This document shows positions 17,326 to 25,894 of a stretch of DNA of 48,119 nucleotides, in pieces (position 1 is the stretch's first letter; the number at the start of each line of letters is the position of its first letter). Location: positions 1 to 48,119 of the forward strand of contig JAUVXF010000021.1 in NCBI GenBank assembly GCA_030603695.1. Reading direction: 5' to 3'. A program made the position numbers and the translations under genes. Origin of the DNA: Natronohydrobacter sp. (GTDB lineage: Bacteria; Pseudomonadota; Alphaproteobacteria; Rhodobacterales; Rhodobacteraceae). Under the pieces are notes generated by a model that saw only the letters and a list, made by a program, of their open reading frames with translations, had not been told where the DNA came from and did not search any database.

Positions 17326-18489
17326 ATGCCAATCCGAAACCGATTTGCCGAAATGCTGCCGGAAATCACCGCTTGGCGGCGCGATTTTCATGCCAATCCA
17401 GAACTTTTGTTCGATTGCCACCGCACTGCCGGAATCGTTGCGCAAAAGCTGCGTGACTTTGGCTGTGACGAGGTGGTGACAGGGATTGGCCGCACCGGTG
17501 TTGTGGGCGTGATCCGGGGCAAAAGCACAGCATCGGGCCGCGTGGTGGGCTTGCGCGCTGATATGGACGCGCTGCCCATCCATGAGGCGACAGGGGCCGC
17601 CCATGCCTCTACCATACCGGGCAAGATGCATGCTTGCGGCCATGATGGACATACAGCGATGTTGCTGGGGGCTGCGCGCTATCTGGCAGAGACGCGGAAT
17701 TTTGACGGAACCGTGATTGTCATCTTCCAGCCCGCAGAAGAGGGCGGCGGCGGCGGTGATGAGATGTGCCGCGATGGGATGATGGCCCGGTTCGGCATTC
17801 AGGAAGTGTATGGCATGCATAACTGGCCGGGTGTTCCACAAGGGGAATTCGCCATTCGGCCCGGCGCGTTTTTTGCCGCCACAGACCAATTCGAGATTGA
17901 AATAGAAGGCCAGGGTGGCCACGCGGCAAAGCCCCATCACTGCACGGACAGCACGGTCATTGCCGCCCAACTGGTGATGGCCCTGCAAACAATCGCCAGC
18001 CGCAATGCCGATCCGACACAGGAAATCGTGGTGTCTGTCACCTCTTTTGTCACCAGCTCTCAGGCGTTCAACGTGATCGCGCAACGGGTCACATTGCGCG
18101 GCACGGTGCGCACCCTCAGCCAAGAGATGCGCGACTTGGCAGAAAGCCGCATAAAGGCGCTGGCCGAACATACAGCGGCGGGCTTTGGGGCGGTGGCGCG
18201 GGTGGAATACAGGCGCGGCTACCCGGTAATGGTAAATACCCCGACAGAAACCGATCACGCCATGGCGGCCGCGCGCGCTGTTTCGGGGGGCTGCGCTGCG
18301 GCGCCTTTGGTCATGGGTGGCGAAGATTTTGCCTATATGCTGCAAGAACGCCCCGGCGCCTATATTCTGGTGGGCAATGGCGATACGGCGGATGTGCACA
18401 GCCCGGCTTATGATTTCAATGATGCCGTTATCCCGGCCGGGTGCAGCTATTGGGTGGAACTGGCTGAACAGCGTATGCCCGCCGCGTGA
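17326..18489 (+). CDS. M20D amidohydrolase (hippurate hydrolase / N-acyl amino acid deacylase type)
   Basis: A 387-aa metallopeptidase-fold amidohydrolase that cleaves N-acylated amino acids. Metal-site motifs are visible: LRADMDALP, MHACGHDGHTAM with Cys and His ligands, the catalytic glutamates in FQPAEEGGGG, a GMHNWPG His, and a C-terminal MGGEDFAYM with the last ligand. The dimerisation domain lies at about residues 190-295. The exact substrate, for instance hippurate, acetyl amino acids or a conjugate, cannot be told. It follows serB after 98 nt and ends at a strong terminator. Confidence 0.9.
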   Translation: MPIRNRFAEMLPEITAWRRDFHANPELLFDCHRTAGIVAQKLRDFGCDEVVTGIGRTGVVGVIRGKSTASGRVVGLRADMDALPIHEATGAAHASTIPGKMHACGHDGHTAMLLGAARYLAETRNFDGTVIVIFQPAEEGGGGGDEMCRDGMMARFGIQEVYGMHNWPGVPQGEFAIRPGAFFAATDQFEIEIEGQGGHAAKPHHCTDSTVIAAQLVMALQTIASRNADPTQEIVVSVTSFVTSSQAFNVIAQRVTLRGTVRTLSQEMRDLAESRIKALAEHTAAGFGAVARVEYRRGYPVMVNTPTETDHAMAAARAVSGGCAAAPLVMGGEDFAYMLQERPGAYILVGNGDTADVHSPAYDFNDAVIPAGCSYWVELAEQRMPAA

Positions 18490-18509
18490 TCACCGTGTGG
18501 CAGGCAGCA

Positions 18510-18537
18510 AAAAGCCCCGGCATTGGCCGGGGCTTTT
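18510..18537. terminator. strong bidirectional terminator
   Basis: A perfect 12-bp stem AAAAGCCCCGGC / GCCGGGGCTTTT with loop ATTG. It gives a T-run on both strands and serves the convergent M20 amidohydrolase (+) and lipoprotein (-) genes. Confidence 0.85.
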
Positions 18538-18556
18538 GTCACATCTTCCGCCACAA

Positions 18557-18829
18557 TCAGGGGCAAGCGGCCTCGTAATATGTGCCATCGCCGCGCGCAT
18601 AGGCGCACCGCCCTGTCGCGGTATTTTGCGCCAGCAATGTCCCTGCCGCAGCGCCTGCTACGGTGGTCAGGATTGTCCAGTTGGTATTTGCGCCAAACAG
18701 GTTGGCCACAGCCAAACCGCCCACAGCCCCTGCCACGCCACCAACAACGGAACGTTCTGTTTGGGTCATCTGGCAGCCGGCCAGCGCAATGGTTGCGGCC
18801 AGAATGGTTGCCGGGATAAATTTCGACAT
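18557..18829 (-). CDS. small glycine-zipper lipoprotein
   Basis: A 90-aa protein with a lipoprotein signal peptide: MSKF, a hydrophobic stretch, then lipobox LAGC with Cys at about residue 19. The mature part has glycine/alanine-rich segments (VVGGVAGAVGGLAVANLFGA and VAGAAAGTLLAQ) that resemble a glycine-zipper two-helix membrane unit, and two Cys in the last 20 residues that could form a disulfide. Function is unknown; similar proteins sit in the envelope. The ATG at 18829 has AGGAG 5 nt upstream; a GTG one codon earlier is the alternative. Confidence 0.8.
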   Translation of the reverse strand: MSKFIPATILAATIALAGCQMTQTERSVVGGVAGAVGGLAVANLFGANTNWTILTTVAGAAAGTLLAQNTATGRCAYARGDGTYYEAACP

Positions 18830-19090
18830 CACATCTCCTTTCGGGCATAGCCCTTTGTGTCTGTATTAGAAACAGTTTATCATATTACCGTGCGCTGTCA
18901 CCCCGTCTTGCGGGAATGAGCAAGTTTTCACCGATCACTTCATTCTGATATCCGTGGCCCTCTAAATGGCTAAAATCCAAGCCAATCCTGTCAGGCCATG
19001 CCGGGTAAATCTGCCATTGGGCGCGCTGGATTGTCCCTGCGCCATAGCTTGCTGCCCCGCCCAATAGCCGGGGCAATCCGGCGACAGGAT

Positions 19091-19744
19091 TTACCCAAAT
19101 GCCAGATCCAGCGACAGAGAGCCAGCATGTTCCAGCATCCCAAGCCGTGCCCGCTGAGCATGCAGTTCCAAACCTGCCAGCAAGAATTGCACCCGCGCCG
19201 AAGTCACATCCTCCAACACCGCGCCAGATCCCAGGCAAGCCCAAAGCGCATCGTCAATTTTCATGCGCTCTGACCGCGCGATCATTTGCACGCCGCCGGC
19301 ATGCACCATAACATCAATGTCACCGCCCCAGGGCAGGGCCGTTTCCACACACATCAGCAGTAGAAACACCAATTTCACCTGACGGCGTGTCAATCCTGAT
19401 GTGCCTGTCCAATGGATGCGCTGCTTCTGATGGGCACTGATTGCGCGCAAGATTGACATGATCTCGGCGTGAGAGATCATCTGATCTGCGCCCACAATCC
19501 CGAAGGCGACCCGAAAGAAGCGCAGTTTCGCATTGGCGCAGCTTGTGCTTTCGGCCACGAGCTTTATCTCTGGCCCTTGCATTTGCTGGCTTGCCTGAAT
19601 CAGCTCCAGCCCATTACCGATGGCGCCCAAGGGGCTGACAAGATCATGACAAATGCGCGCGGCTACCATGGCGCTCAGGTCTTGCGCGTCTTTTGGTGTT
19701 TGATCTGCGCCCTTTGGCGCAGTATGGACGATGTTATGAGCCAT
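19091..19744 (-). CDS. chpT: histidine phosphotransferase ChpT
   Basis: A 217-aa protein of the ChpT family, which relays phosphate from CckA to CtrA and CpdR in alphaproteobacterial cell-cycle and motility control. The phospho-accepting His33 lies in ARICHDLVSPLGAIGNGLEL, and the rest resembles a degenerate histidine-kinase ATPase domain. The start at 19744 (MAHNIV) has GGAGAGGA upstream; the frame is open to 19777. The first 9 coding bases overlap the start of the divergent DUF3553 gene. CckA and CtrA are not in the window. The 261 nt between this gene's stop and the lipoprotein start hold no convincing gene. Confidence 0.85.
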   Translation of the reverse strand: MAHNIVHTAPKGADQTPKDAQDLSAMVAARICHDLVSPLGAIGNGLELIQASQQMQGPEIKLVAESTSCANAKLRFFRVAFGIVGADQMISHAEIMSILRAISAHQKQRIHWTGTSGLTRRQVKLVFLLLMCVETALPWGGDIDVMVHAGGVQMIARSERMKIDDALWACLGSGAVLEDVTSARVQFLLAGLELHAQRARLGMLEHAGSLSLDLAFG

Positions 19745-19918
19745 CTTATCCTCTCCCCCGGAATGTTTGTTCGTCATCCAGATTATCCCGAATGGGGGCT
19801 GGGGCAGGTTCAGTCACGCGCGGGCATTCTTGTTACAATCAATTTCACGGATGCAGGTAAAAAGGTCATTAATGCTGAACAGGTTATATTGGTGTTGGCG
19901 CTTGATGCTTCTCATTAG
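19736..19918 (+). CDS. DUF3553 domain protein
   Basis: A 60-aa protein matching DUF3553 along its whole length: SPGMFVRHPDYPEWGLGQVQS, then a strand with VTINF-DAGKKVINAE. The domain is also found fused to the C-terminus of UvrD-type helicases and resembles a CarD/Tudor-like small barrel, so nucleic-acid or protein binding is plausible but unproven. The GTG/ATG choice is uncertain: ATG 19736 gives the full domain but no good ribosome binding site, and ATG 19763 would remove the first strand. The gene overlaps chpT head to head. Confidence 0.75.
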   Translation: MSHLILSPGMFVRHPDYPEWGLGQVQSRAGILVTINFTDAGKKVINAEQVILVLALDASH

Positions 19919-20038
19919 CTTTGCACAACCAGTGGGTGTGTTCAAGCCTCGCACTGCGCGCCTTTCAGGCGATTGTCGGCGTTTTGTGAAGAAGCGCCTA
20001 AATCTTGGGCGCGACACTGGCGCGCAAGGCGGGTTTTG

Positions 20039-20839
20039 ATGCCGCCCATGACCAAATCCGCGCAGCCCCGCCCGCAAGGTCTGATTGTGCGTCTGGCGCA
20101 GACAAGCGCAGATTTGCGCGCCGCTCAGCGCCTACGCTACCGGGTGTTCATTCAGGAAATGGGCGGGTCTGGCCCCTTGGTGGATCATGATGCCGGGCTG
20201 GAATGTGATGCGCTTGACCCGCTCTTTGATCACCTCTTGCTGATCGACACCGCCCGCGACCCTGAGGGTGGTGATCATGTAGTGGGCGCATATCGGCTGC
20301 TGCCCGATACTAGGCTGACAGAGGCCGGACAATTTTACTGCGACACCGAATTTGATCTTGCGCCCCTGCGCCAGTCCGGGCGGCGATTGTTGGAATTGGG
20401 CAGGTCTTGCATCGATAAACCCTATCGGGGCGGGGTAGGAATGTTGCAAATGTGGCAGGGGCTGGCCGAGTATGTTGTGAAAAACCGTATCGAGATACTG
20501 TTTGGCGCGGCCAGTTTTCACGGGGCAGACCCGGCGCGCTGGGCGCAGCCGCTAAGCTGGCTGCACCATCACCATCTTGCACCCGAAACCTTGCGCGTGC
20601 ACGCAAGCCATAGCACGGGCTTTGTGCCCCTTGCAGTTGACAAACTGGATCGCAAAACGGCGCTGTTGCAACTGCCCTCGCTGATCCGTGGCTATTTGCG
20701 GTTGGGCGGTGTTGTGGGCGAAGGCGTGTTTGTGGATCACGCATTTCAGACAACTGATGTTTGTGTTATTCTGGATACCGCCGCCATGTCAGAGCACGCG
20801 CAGGCTTTGGCACGCCCGGCACGCGGAGAAGGGCAATGA
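20039..20839 (+). CDS. olsB: L-ornithine N-alpha-acyltransferase OlsB
   Basis: A 266-aa GNAT-like acyltransferase that attaches a 3-hydroxy fatty acid from acyl-ACP to ornithine, giving lyso-ornithine lipid. It shows the autoinducer-synthase/OlsB pattern: LRYRVFIQEMGG, DALDPLFDHLLLID, VGAYRLLP, and LELGRSCIDKPYRGG in the acyl-CoA-fold core. The ATG at 20039 follows AAGG about 10 nt upstream; 20048 is an alternative. It overlaps olsA by ATGA, the classic olsBA order. Ornithine lipids replace phospholipids when phosphate is scarce, but no Pho box was recognised upstream. Confidence 0.9.
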   Translation: MPPMTKSAQPRPQGLIVRLAQTSADLRAAQRLRYRVFIQEMGGSGPLVDHDAGLECDALDPLFDHLLLIDTARDPEGGDHVVGAYRLLPDTRLTEAGQFYCDTEFDLAPLRQSGRRLLELGRSCIDKPYRGGVGMLQMWQGLAEYVVKNRIEILFGAASFHGADPARWAQPLSWLHHHHLAPETLRVHASHSTGFVPLAVDKLDRKTALLQLPSLIRGYLRLGGVVGEGVFVDHAFQTTDVCVILDTAAMSEHAQALARPARGEGQ

Positions 20840-21657
20840 CATGGTATTCGCAAACCCCACCGCCCGACAGGCCCCTTCGCGGTTCGGATTGGCCCCGTCT
20901 TTTTTGGCGCGGCGCGTTGCTGGTTGTTCTGGTTTTTGGCGGGTTGGTGGTGAAACAGGTTTTGCGGCTGGCTGAGCGCCCGGTTTTCGGGTTGCGCCGC
21001 CCTGTCACGCCCTATGTCACGCAGGCCGTATGCCGTGCCGCTTTGGCTGTGCTGGGGCTGCGGCTGCGGATCACTGGCCAGCCTTTGCAGGCGCGCGGCG
21101 CGCTGGTGGCCAATCATGCCTCCTGGCTGGATATCTTCGCGCTCAACGCTGCAACGCGGATGTTTTTCGTGGCCAAGGCCGATATTGCGCGCTGGCCGGG
21201 CATTGGCTGGCTGGCGCGGGCCACAGGCACGGTTTTTATCCGTCGTGACAGGCGCGATGCCGCACGCCAAAAGCTGCTCTTCGAGGCCCGCTTGCGTGCC
21301 GGGCATAAGCTATTGTTTTTCCCCGAAGGCACAAGTTCTGATGGGGGGCAGGTGCTGCCATTCAAATCCACTTTGTTCGAGGCGTTTTTTGCCCCCGAAT
21401 TGCGTGATTTCATGAATATCCAGCCGGTCAGCATCCGCTACCATGCGCCACAGGGGCAGGATGCGCGGTTTTATGGCTGGTGGGGGGATATGGAATTTGC
21501 CAGTCATTTCCTGCGTGTGCTGGCACAGCCCCGGCAGGGGCGGATTGATCTGGTCTTTCACACGCCCTTGCGCGTGGCCGAATGGCCAGAGCGCAAGGCC
21601 CTTGCGCTGGCCTGCGAAACGGCTGTGCGCGCGGGCTTTGCCGCAACACCCGCCTAA
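20836..21657 (+). CDS. olsA: lyso-ornithine lipid O-acyltransferase OlsA (PlsC family)
   Basis: A 273-aa PlsC-type acyltransferase that completes ornithine lipid synthesis by O-acylating lyso-ornithine lipid. One membrane segment lies at about residues 24-42. Catalytic NHASWLD is at 93-99 (H-x4-D) and the substrate-binding motif FPEGT is at 162-166. PlsC proteins can also make phosphatidic acid; assignment to OlsA rests on the coupled olsB upstream. It converges with the ThiE-like gene 10 nt away. Confidence 0.9.
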   Translation: MTWYSQTPPPDRPLRGSDWPRLFWRGALLVVLVFGGLVVKQVLRLAERPVFGLRRPVTPYVTQAVCRAALAVLGLRLRITGQPLQARGALVANHASWLDIFALNAATRMFFVAKADIARWPGIGWLARATGTVFIRRDRRDAARQKLLFEARLRAGHKLLFFPEGTSSDGGQVLPFKSTLFEAFFAPELRDFMNIQPVSIRYHAPQGQDARFYGWWGDMEFASHFLRVLAQPRQGRIDLVFHTPLRVAEWPERKALALACETAVRAGFAATPA

Positions 21658-21667
21658 ACCGCCGCGC

Positions 21668-22285
21668 CTAGCGCAAGGGGGCTGTCAGATCGGCCAAGGC
21701 CGCAACAGGATCAGCGCTGTTCCAGATTTCGTCACCAATGGCGAAAAAATCCGTCACAGGGGCAATATCTGCAATCAGATCGCGGGTCAGGGCGCCTTCG
21801 GCCACGACCGGCATTTCAATCATGGCAGACCACCATTCAAACAACGCGCGCTCTGCCAGTTTGCCATCGCCAAGCGCGGTTTGTCCGACAGGGCCAAAGC
21901 TGGCATAATCTGCGCCCGCTTCCACCGCGTTCATGCCATCATGGCGCAGTTGCCCGCAATAGGCCCCGATAATCGCATCTGCGCCCAATTCGTCGCGCAG
22001 CTTGCGAATGCGCCCTGCGGGATCGCTCAGATGCACGCCATCCAGCCCCAGACGCTCTACCATCAGCACATGATCGGCAATCACCAGCGGAATATCGCGG
22101 GCATGGGCAATCTCGCGCACCGTATCGGCGCTGCGTAAGATCACATCTTCGTCGCGCGTGGCCAAAGACAGGCGCAGGCAGGCGATATCCTGTGCATCCA
22201 GCACCCGCGCCACAAGGGGGGCAAAGGTTTCTAGCGCGATCACAGGCGGGGTGATCAGATAAATCTGGGGGGTCTCGGTGCTCAT
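21668..22285 (-). CDS. thiamine phosphate synthase-like (ThiE/TenI fold) protein
   Basis: A 205-aa TIM-barrel protein with the ThiE/TenI layout: YLITPP at the start, DGVHLSD after a predicted IADHV strand, and AGADYASFGPVG. Key ThiE features are altered: GVHLSD replaces GVHLGQ-D, no Thr-Lys pair follows the GP motif, and the C-terminal phosphate loop reads FFAIGDEIWNS. It may therefore not make thiamine phosphate. The start at 22285 has AAAGG upstream; the frame is open to 22342. No other thi gene is nearby. Confidence 0.65.
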   Translation of the reverse strand: MSTETPQIYLITPPVIALETFAPLVARVLDAQDIACLRLSLATRDEDVILRSADTVREIAHARDIPLVIADHVLMVERLGLDGVHLSDPAGRIRKLRDELGADAIIGAYCGQLRHDGMNAVEAGADYASFGPVGQTALGDGKLAERALFEWWSAMIEMPVVAEGALTRDLIADIAPVTDFFAIGDEIWNSADPVAALADLTAPLR

Positions 22286-22412
22286 GGCGCGCCTTTCTTG
22301 CGACGGTGACGCCCTCTTACCGCTTGGCTGGAGGGGAAACAAGCGCGCCGAAGCTTGAAGCGCGCGGCCCCGCGCGCTAAGGCAGCGCAGGTTTGCACAA
22401 GGCAGATGCTCT

Positions 22413-23186
22413 ATGACCCCGCTTGATGATCAGCTTTTTGAAGCGGCCAGCCCCATAATGGTACTGGTGCGCCCCCAGATGGGCGAAAATATCGGCGCAG
22501 CCGCGCGCGCGATGCTGAATTTCAGTTGCGCACGCATGCGCCTTGTTGCGCCGCGCGATGGCTGGCCCAATCCCAAGGCCGCCGCAATGGCCTCTGGCGC
22601 CTATCCCGTCTTGGATCGCGCGGGGCTGTTTGCGGATGTGGCCGGGGCGACAGCCGATTGCGACTATGTCTATGCCACGACAGCACGCGGGCGGGGGCTG
22701 ACAAAGCCCGTGCTTACGCCCGAACGTGCCATGCAAGAGGCCCGCGCCATGCTGGCTGCGGGCAAGCGCGTGGCGGTGCTGTTCGGGCCAGAGCGCGCGG
22801 GGCTGGAAAATGAAGATGTGGCGCGGGCCAATGCGATTATCACAGTGCCTGTCAATCCGGCTTTCTATTCGCTCAACCTTGCGCAATGCGTGCTGCTGGT
22901 GGCCTATGAATATACCCGTCAGGGGCTGGAAACACCGCCCGATGTCATGGCCATGGCAGGCACGGATTTCGCGACGGGGATAGAGCGCACCAAGCTTGGT
23001 GATCATTTTGAAGAGCGGCTGGAGGAAGCGCAGTTTTTCTACCCCCCCGACAAGGCCGAGCATATGCGCCTGAACCAGCGCAACATGTGGTCGCGCCTGC
23101 CGCTGACGCGCGCGGATGTGCAAACCCTGCATGGCATGTTGCGCCAGCTTGTGCGCGCAAGCCAGAGAAACCAGCGCAATGAGTAA
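22413..23186 (+). CDS. trmJ: tRNA (Cm32/Um32) 2'-O-methyltransferase TrmJ
   Basis: A 257-aa SPOUT (SpoU) methyltransferase. The knot motifs are MVLVRPQMGENIGAAARAM (motif 1), VAVLFGPERAGLENED (motif 2) and VPVNPAFYSLNLAQCVLLVAYE (motif 3). The C-terminal extension after residue 170 is characteristic of TrmJ, which methylates the ribose at position 32 of the tRNA anticodon loop. It is followed by a hairpin and then ctaA on the same strand. Confidence 0.9.
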   Translation: MTPLDDQLFEAASPIMVLVRPQMGENIGAAARAMLNFSCARMRLVAPRDGWPNPKAAAMASGAYPVLDRAGLFADVAGATADCDYVYATTARGRGLTKPVLTPERAMQEARAMLAAGKRVAVLFGPERAGLENEDVARANAIITVPVNPAFYSLNLAQCVLLVAYEYTRQGLETPPDVMAMAGTDFATGIERTKLGDHFEERLEEAQFFYPPDKAEHMRLNQRNMWSRLPLTRADVQTLHGMLRQLVRASQRNQRNE

Positions 23187-23200
23187 CGCTGCGTGTTTGC

Positions 23201-23226
23201 GCCGGGTTCAGGCGCTTGAACCCGGC
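23201..23226 (+). terminator. hairpin downstream of trmJ
   Basis: A perfect 10-bp stem GCCGGGTTCA / TGAACCCGGC with a 6-nt loop, 14 nt after the trmJ stop. There is no T-run, so termination may be partial. It lies 44 nt before ctaA. Confidence 0.45.
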
Positions 23227-23270
23227 CCTTGCCCACACTAGCTTGCGACAGCACCAGACTGGAGACACCA

Positions 23271-24428
23271 ATGGCGAAGAAACGCGCGATTTTCGAGGAT
23301 GTCAGTGCGGCGCAACCCGCAAAACCCGCGCCGCAAGCAGGCGTGATAGACCGCGCCAAACCTGCGGGCGCGCGCGGCGCGATCCGGCTGTGGCTGATGT
23401 CGCTTTTCGCGCTGGTCTGTGTGATGATCGTGGTGGGCGGCATGACACGGCTGACAGATAGCGGCCTGTCCATTACCGAATGGCGGCCCGTCACGGGCGC
23501 AATCCCGCCACTCAACGCCGAAATGTGGCTGGAGGAATTCGAGAAATACCGCCAGATTGATCAATATCTTCTGGTCAATCGCGGCATGACGCTGGAAGAG
23601 TTCAAGGTCATCTATTGGTGGGAATGGGGCCATCGCCAGCTTGGCCGCGTGATTGGCCTTGTCTGGGGTCTTGGATTTCTGGCCTTCTGGCTTGCCAAAC
23701 GCATCCCGACGGGCTGGACACCGCGCCTGCTGGCTTTGGGCGCGTTGGGCGGGGTGCAGGGTGCGATTGGCTGGTGGATGGTGGCCTCTGGCCTGAATGA
23801 GGGGATGGTGGCCGTGGCATCTTACCGGCTGGCCACGCATCTGGGGCTGGCCTTTGTCATTCTGGGGATGATTGCGTGGTATGCGTTCCTTCTTAACCGG
23901 TCTGAGGCCGATTTGATCGCCGCGCGCCGCGCGCGCGAGGGGCGGCTTTATTCCAGCACCACCGGGCTGATGCATTTTGCCTTTTTGCAAATCCTGCTGG
24001 GTGCGCTGGTGGCGGGTATTGATGCCGGGCGCGGCTATACCGATTGGCCGCTGATGAATGGCGTTTTCCTGCCGCCCGAATTGCTGGCCATGCAACCGGC
24101 TTGGGTGAATTTCTTTGAAAACCCCGCCACAACGCAATTCATCCACCGCAAGGCCGGCTATCTGCTGGCGGCTTTCGCTGTTGTTGTCTGGCTGCGGGGG
24201 CGCAAATCCAGCCACTCCGCCACGCGCGCGGCCTATAACGCCATGATCCTTGTGATGGCGGCGCAAATCGGGCTGGGCATTGTCACGGTGCAATATGCTG
24301 CGCCGTGGCAGTTGGGGATTGCCCATCAGGCAACGGCGGTGCTGCTGTGGGTGCTGATTATCCGCGCGCGCCATCTGGCGCAGTATCCGCGCTTTGACAG
24401 TTTGCGCGGGCAGGGGGCAAAAGCATGA
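23271..24428 (+). CDS. ctaA: heme A synthase
   Basis: A 385-aa COX15/CtaA family membrane enzyme that oxidises the C8 methyl of heme O to make heme A for aa3-type cytochrome oxidase. About eight membrane segments are visible. Conserved heme-ligand regions are TRLTDSGLSITEWRPV-G near residue 60, EWGHRQLGR, RLATHLGLAF, FIHRKAGY and GIAHQATAVLL. The start at 23271 has GGAG 6 nt upstream; the open frame begins at 23229. The stop overlaps the carboxypeptidase start (ATGA). Confidence 0.95.
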   Translation: MAKKRAIFEDVSAAQPAKPAPQAGVIDRAKPAGARGAIRLWLMSLFALVCVMIVVGGMTRLTDSGLSITEWRPVTGAIPPLNAEMWLEEFEKYRQIDQYLLVNRGMTLEEFKVIYWWEWGHRQLGRVIGLVWGLGFLAFWLAKRIPTGWTPRLLALGALGGVQGAIGWWMVASGLNEGMVAVASYRLATHLGLAFVILGMIAWYAFLLNRSEADLIAARRAREGRLYSSTTGLMHFAFLQILLGALVAGIDAGRGYTDWPLMNGVFLPPELLAMQPAWVNFFENPATTQFIHRKAGYLLAAFAVVVWLRGRKSSHSATRAAYNAMILVMAAQIGLGIVTVQYAAPWQLGIAHQATAVLLWVLIIRARHLAQYPRFDSLRGQGAKA

Positions 24429-25894
24429 GTGCCTATGCCGAACTGATGGCATTTGCCCGCCAGACAGAGGCCTTGGCGCAAATATCCGGCCGCTTGGGTT
24501 GGGATCAGCAAACCGTCATGCCGCGCGGCGCGAATGCCCAGCGATCCGAGGAAATGGCGGCGCTGGAAGATGTGCTGCATGCGCGGCGCACCGATCCCCG
24601 TCTGGGGGAATGGCTGGAGAAAGCAGAGGCCCGCGATGCCGTGGAAGCGGCAAATCTGCGCGAATTGCGCCGCGCCTATGCGCGCAATGTGAAAGTGCCC
24701 GCAAAGCTGGCCTCGGAATTGGCGCGGCTGGCCCCATTGGCGCAAACCGCATGGGAAGAGGCCCGCCATACGGGCGATGTGGCCGCCTTCCTGCCATGGC
24801 TGTCGCAGATGATCGCGCTGCGCCGTGAAGAGGGGCAGGCCCTTGCCGAAGGGGGCGACCCCTATGATGCGCTGATGGCCGATTACGAGCCTGAAACGGA
24901 TTCGGCCACGATTGCCGCCACCTTTGAGCGGATGCGCCCGCGCCTTGTCGCGTTGCGTGGTGCTATCCTTGGCGCAGATACCCCGCCCGCGCTGGCGGGC
25001 CATTTCCCCCAAGAGGGGCAATTGCGCCTGTCTCGCCGTCTGGCCGAACATTTCGGCTATGATCTGACGCGCGGGCGGATTGATCTGGCGGTGCATCCCT
25101 TCTCTTCCGGCTCTGGCGATGATGTGCGCATTACCACCCGCGTGATGGTGGAAGACCCGTTCAATTGCCTCTATTCCACCCTGCACGAGGTGGGCCATGC
25201 CGCCTATGAGCAAGGGGTGGACAGCGCGCATCTGCTGACGCCCCTTGGGCGGGGGGTATCGATGGGCGTGCATGAAAGCCAAAGCCGGATCTATGAAAAC
25301 CAGCTTGGGCGGTCGCGCGCATTTTGTCAGTGGCTGCATGGCGCGATGGTGCAGGAATTCGGCGCCCTTTCTGTGCCGGATGCAGAGGCGTTTTATGCCG
25401 CCGCAAACCGCGTGACAAAAGGCTATATCCGCACCGAGGCCGATGAGGTGCAATATAACCTGCATATCATGCTGCGCTTCGATCTGGAGCGCGCCCTGAT
25501 CCGGGGCCAGTTGGAGGCGCGCGATCTGCAAGAGGCGTGGAATACCCGGTTTGAGGCCGATTTCGGCTACCCGGTGGACAAGCCCGCCAATGGCGTGTTG
25601 CAAGATGTGCATTGGTCGGTGGGGTTGTTCGGATATTTCCCCACCTATGCGCTGGGCAATATCTATGCGGGGTGTCTGTATCAAAGCCTCAGCGCCGAAT
25701 TGCCCGATCTGGCGCAGGATCTGGCGCGCGGTGATACCCGTGCCGCGACAGACTGGTTGCGCCGGCGGCTGCAAACTTACGGCGCCTTGCGCGGCCCGCG
25801 CGAAACCATTGCCCATGCCTGCGGCTTTGCCCCGGATGAAGGCCCGCTTATGGCCTATCTGGAAGCCAAGTTTTCAGAGCTTTACAGGCTTTGA
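24425..25894 (+). CDS. M32 family metallocarboxypeptidase
   Basis: A 489-aa thermostable-carboxypeptidase-1-type enzyme that removes C-terminal residues from peptides in the cytoplasm. The zinc site HEVGH is at residues 254-258. Family landmarks include LGWDQQTVMP at the N-terminus, DVRITTRV, GVHESQSRIYEN containing the third zinc ligand, and HWSVGLFGYFPTYALGN. Length is typical. It is translationally coupled to ctaA, and its last 13 bases overlap the convergent sensor kinase gene. Confidence 0.93.
   Translation: MSAYAELMAFARQTEALAQISGRLGWDQQTVMPRGANAQRSEEMAALEDVLHARRTDPRLGEWLEKAEARDAVEAANLRELRRAYARNVKVPAKLASELARLAPLAQTAWEEARHTGDVAAFLPWLSQMIALRREEGQALAEGGDPYDALMADYEPETDSATIAATFERMRPRLVALRGAILGADTPPALAGHFPQEGQLRLSRRLAEHFGYDLTRGRIDLAVHPFSSGSGDDVRITTRVMVEDPFNCLYSTLHEVGHAAYEQGVDSAHLLTPLGRGVSMGVHESQSRIYENQLGRSRAFCQWLHGAMVQEFGALSVPDAEAFYAAANRVTKGYIRTEADEVQYNLHIMLRFDLERALIRGQLEARDLQEAWNTRFEADFGYPVDKPANGVLQDVHWSVGLFGYFPTYALGNIYAGCLYQSLSAELPDLAQDLARGDTRAATDWLRRRLQTYGALRGPRETIAHACGFAPDEGPLMAYLEAKFSELYRL

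Noticed and set aside
18885-19090. Open minus-strand frame downstream of chpT with a protein-like stretch (AQWQIYPAWPDRIGLDF)
   Set aside because: ChpT is already full length, the frame has no start codon or ribosome binding site outside chpT, third-position base use is not coding-like, and I recognise no family. It might be a gene remnant but the support is too weak.
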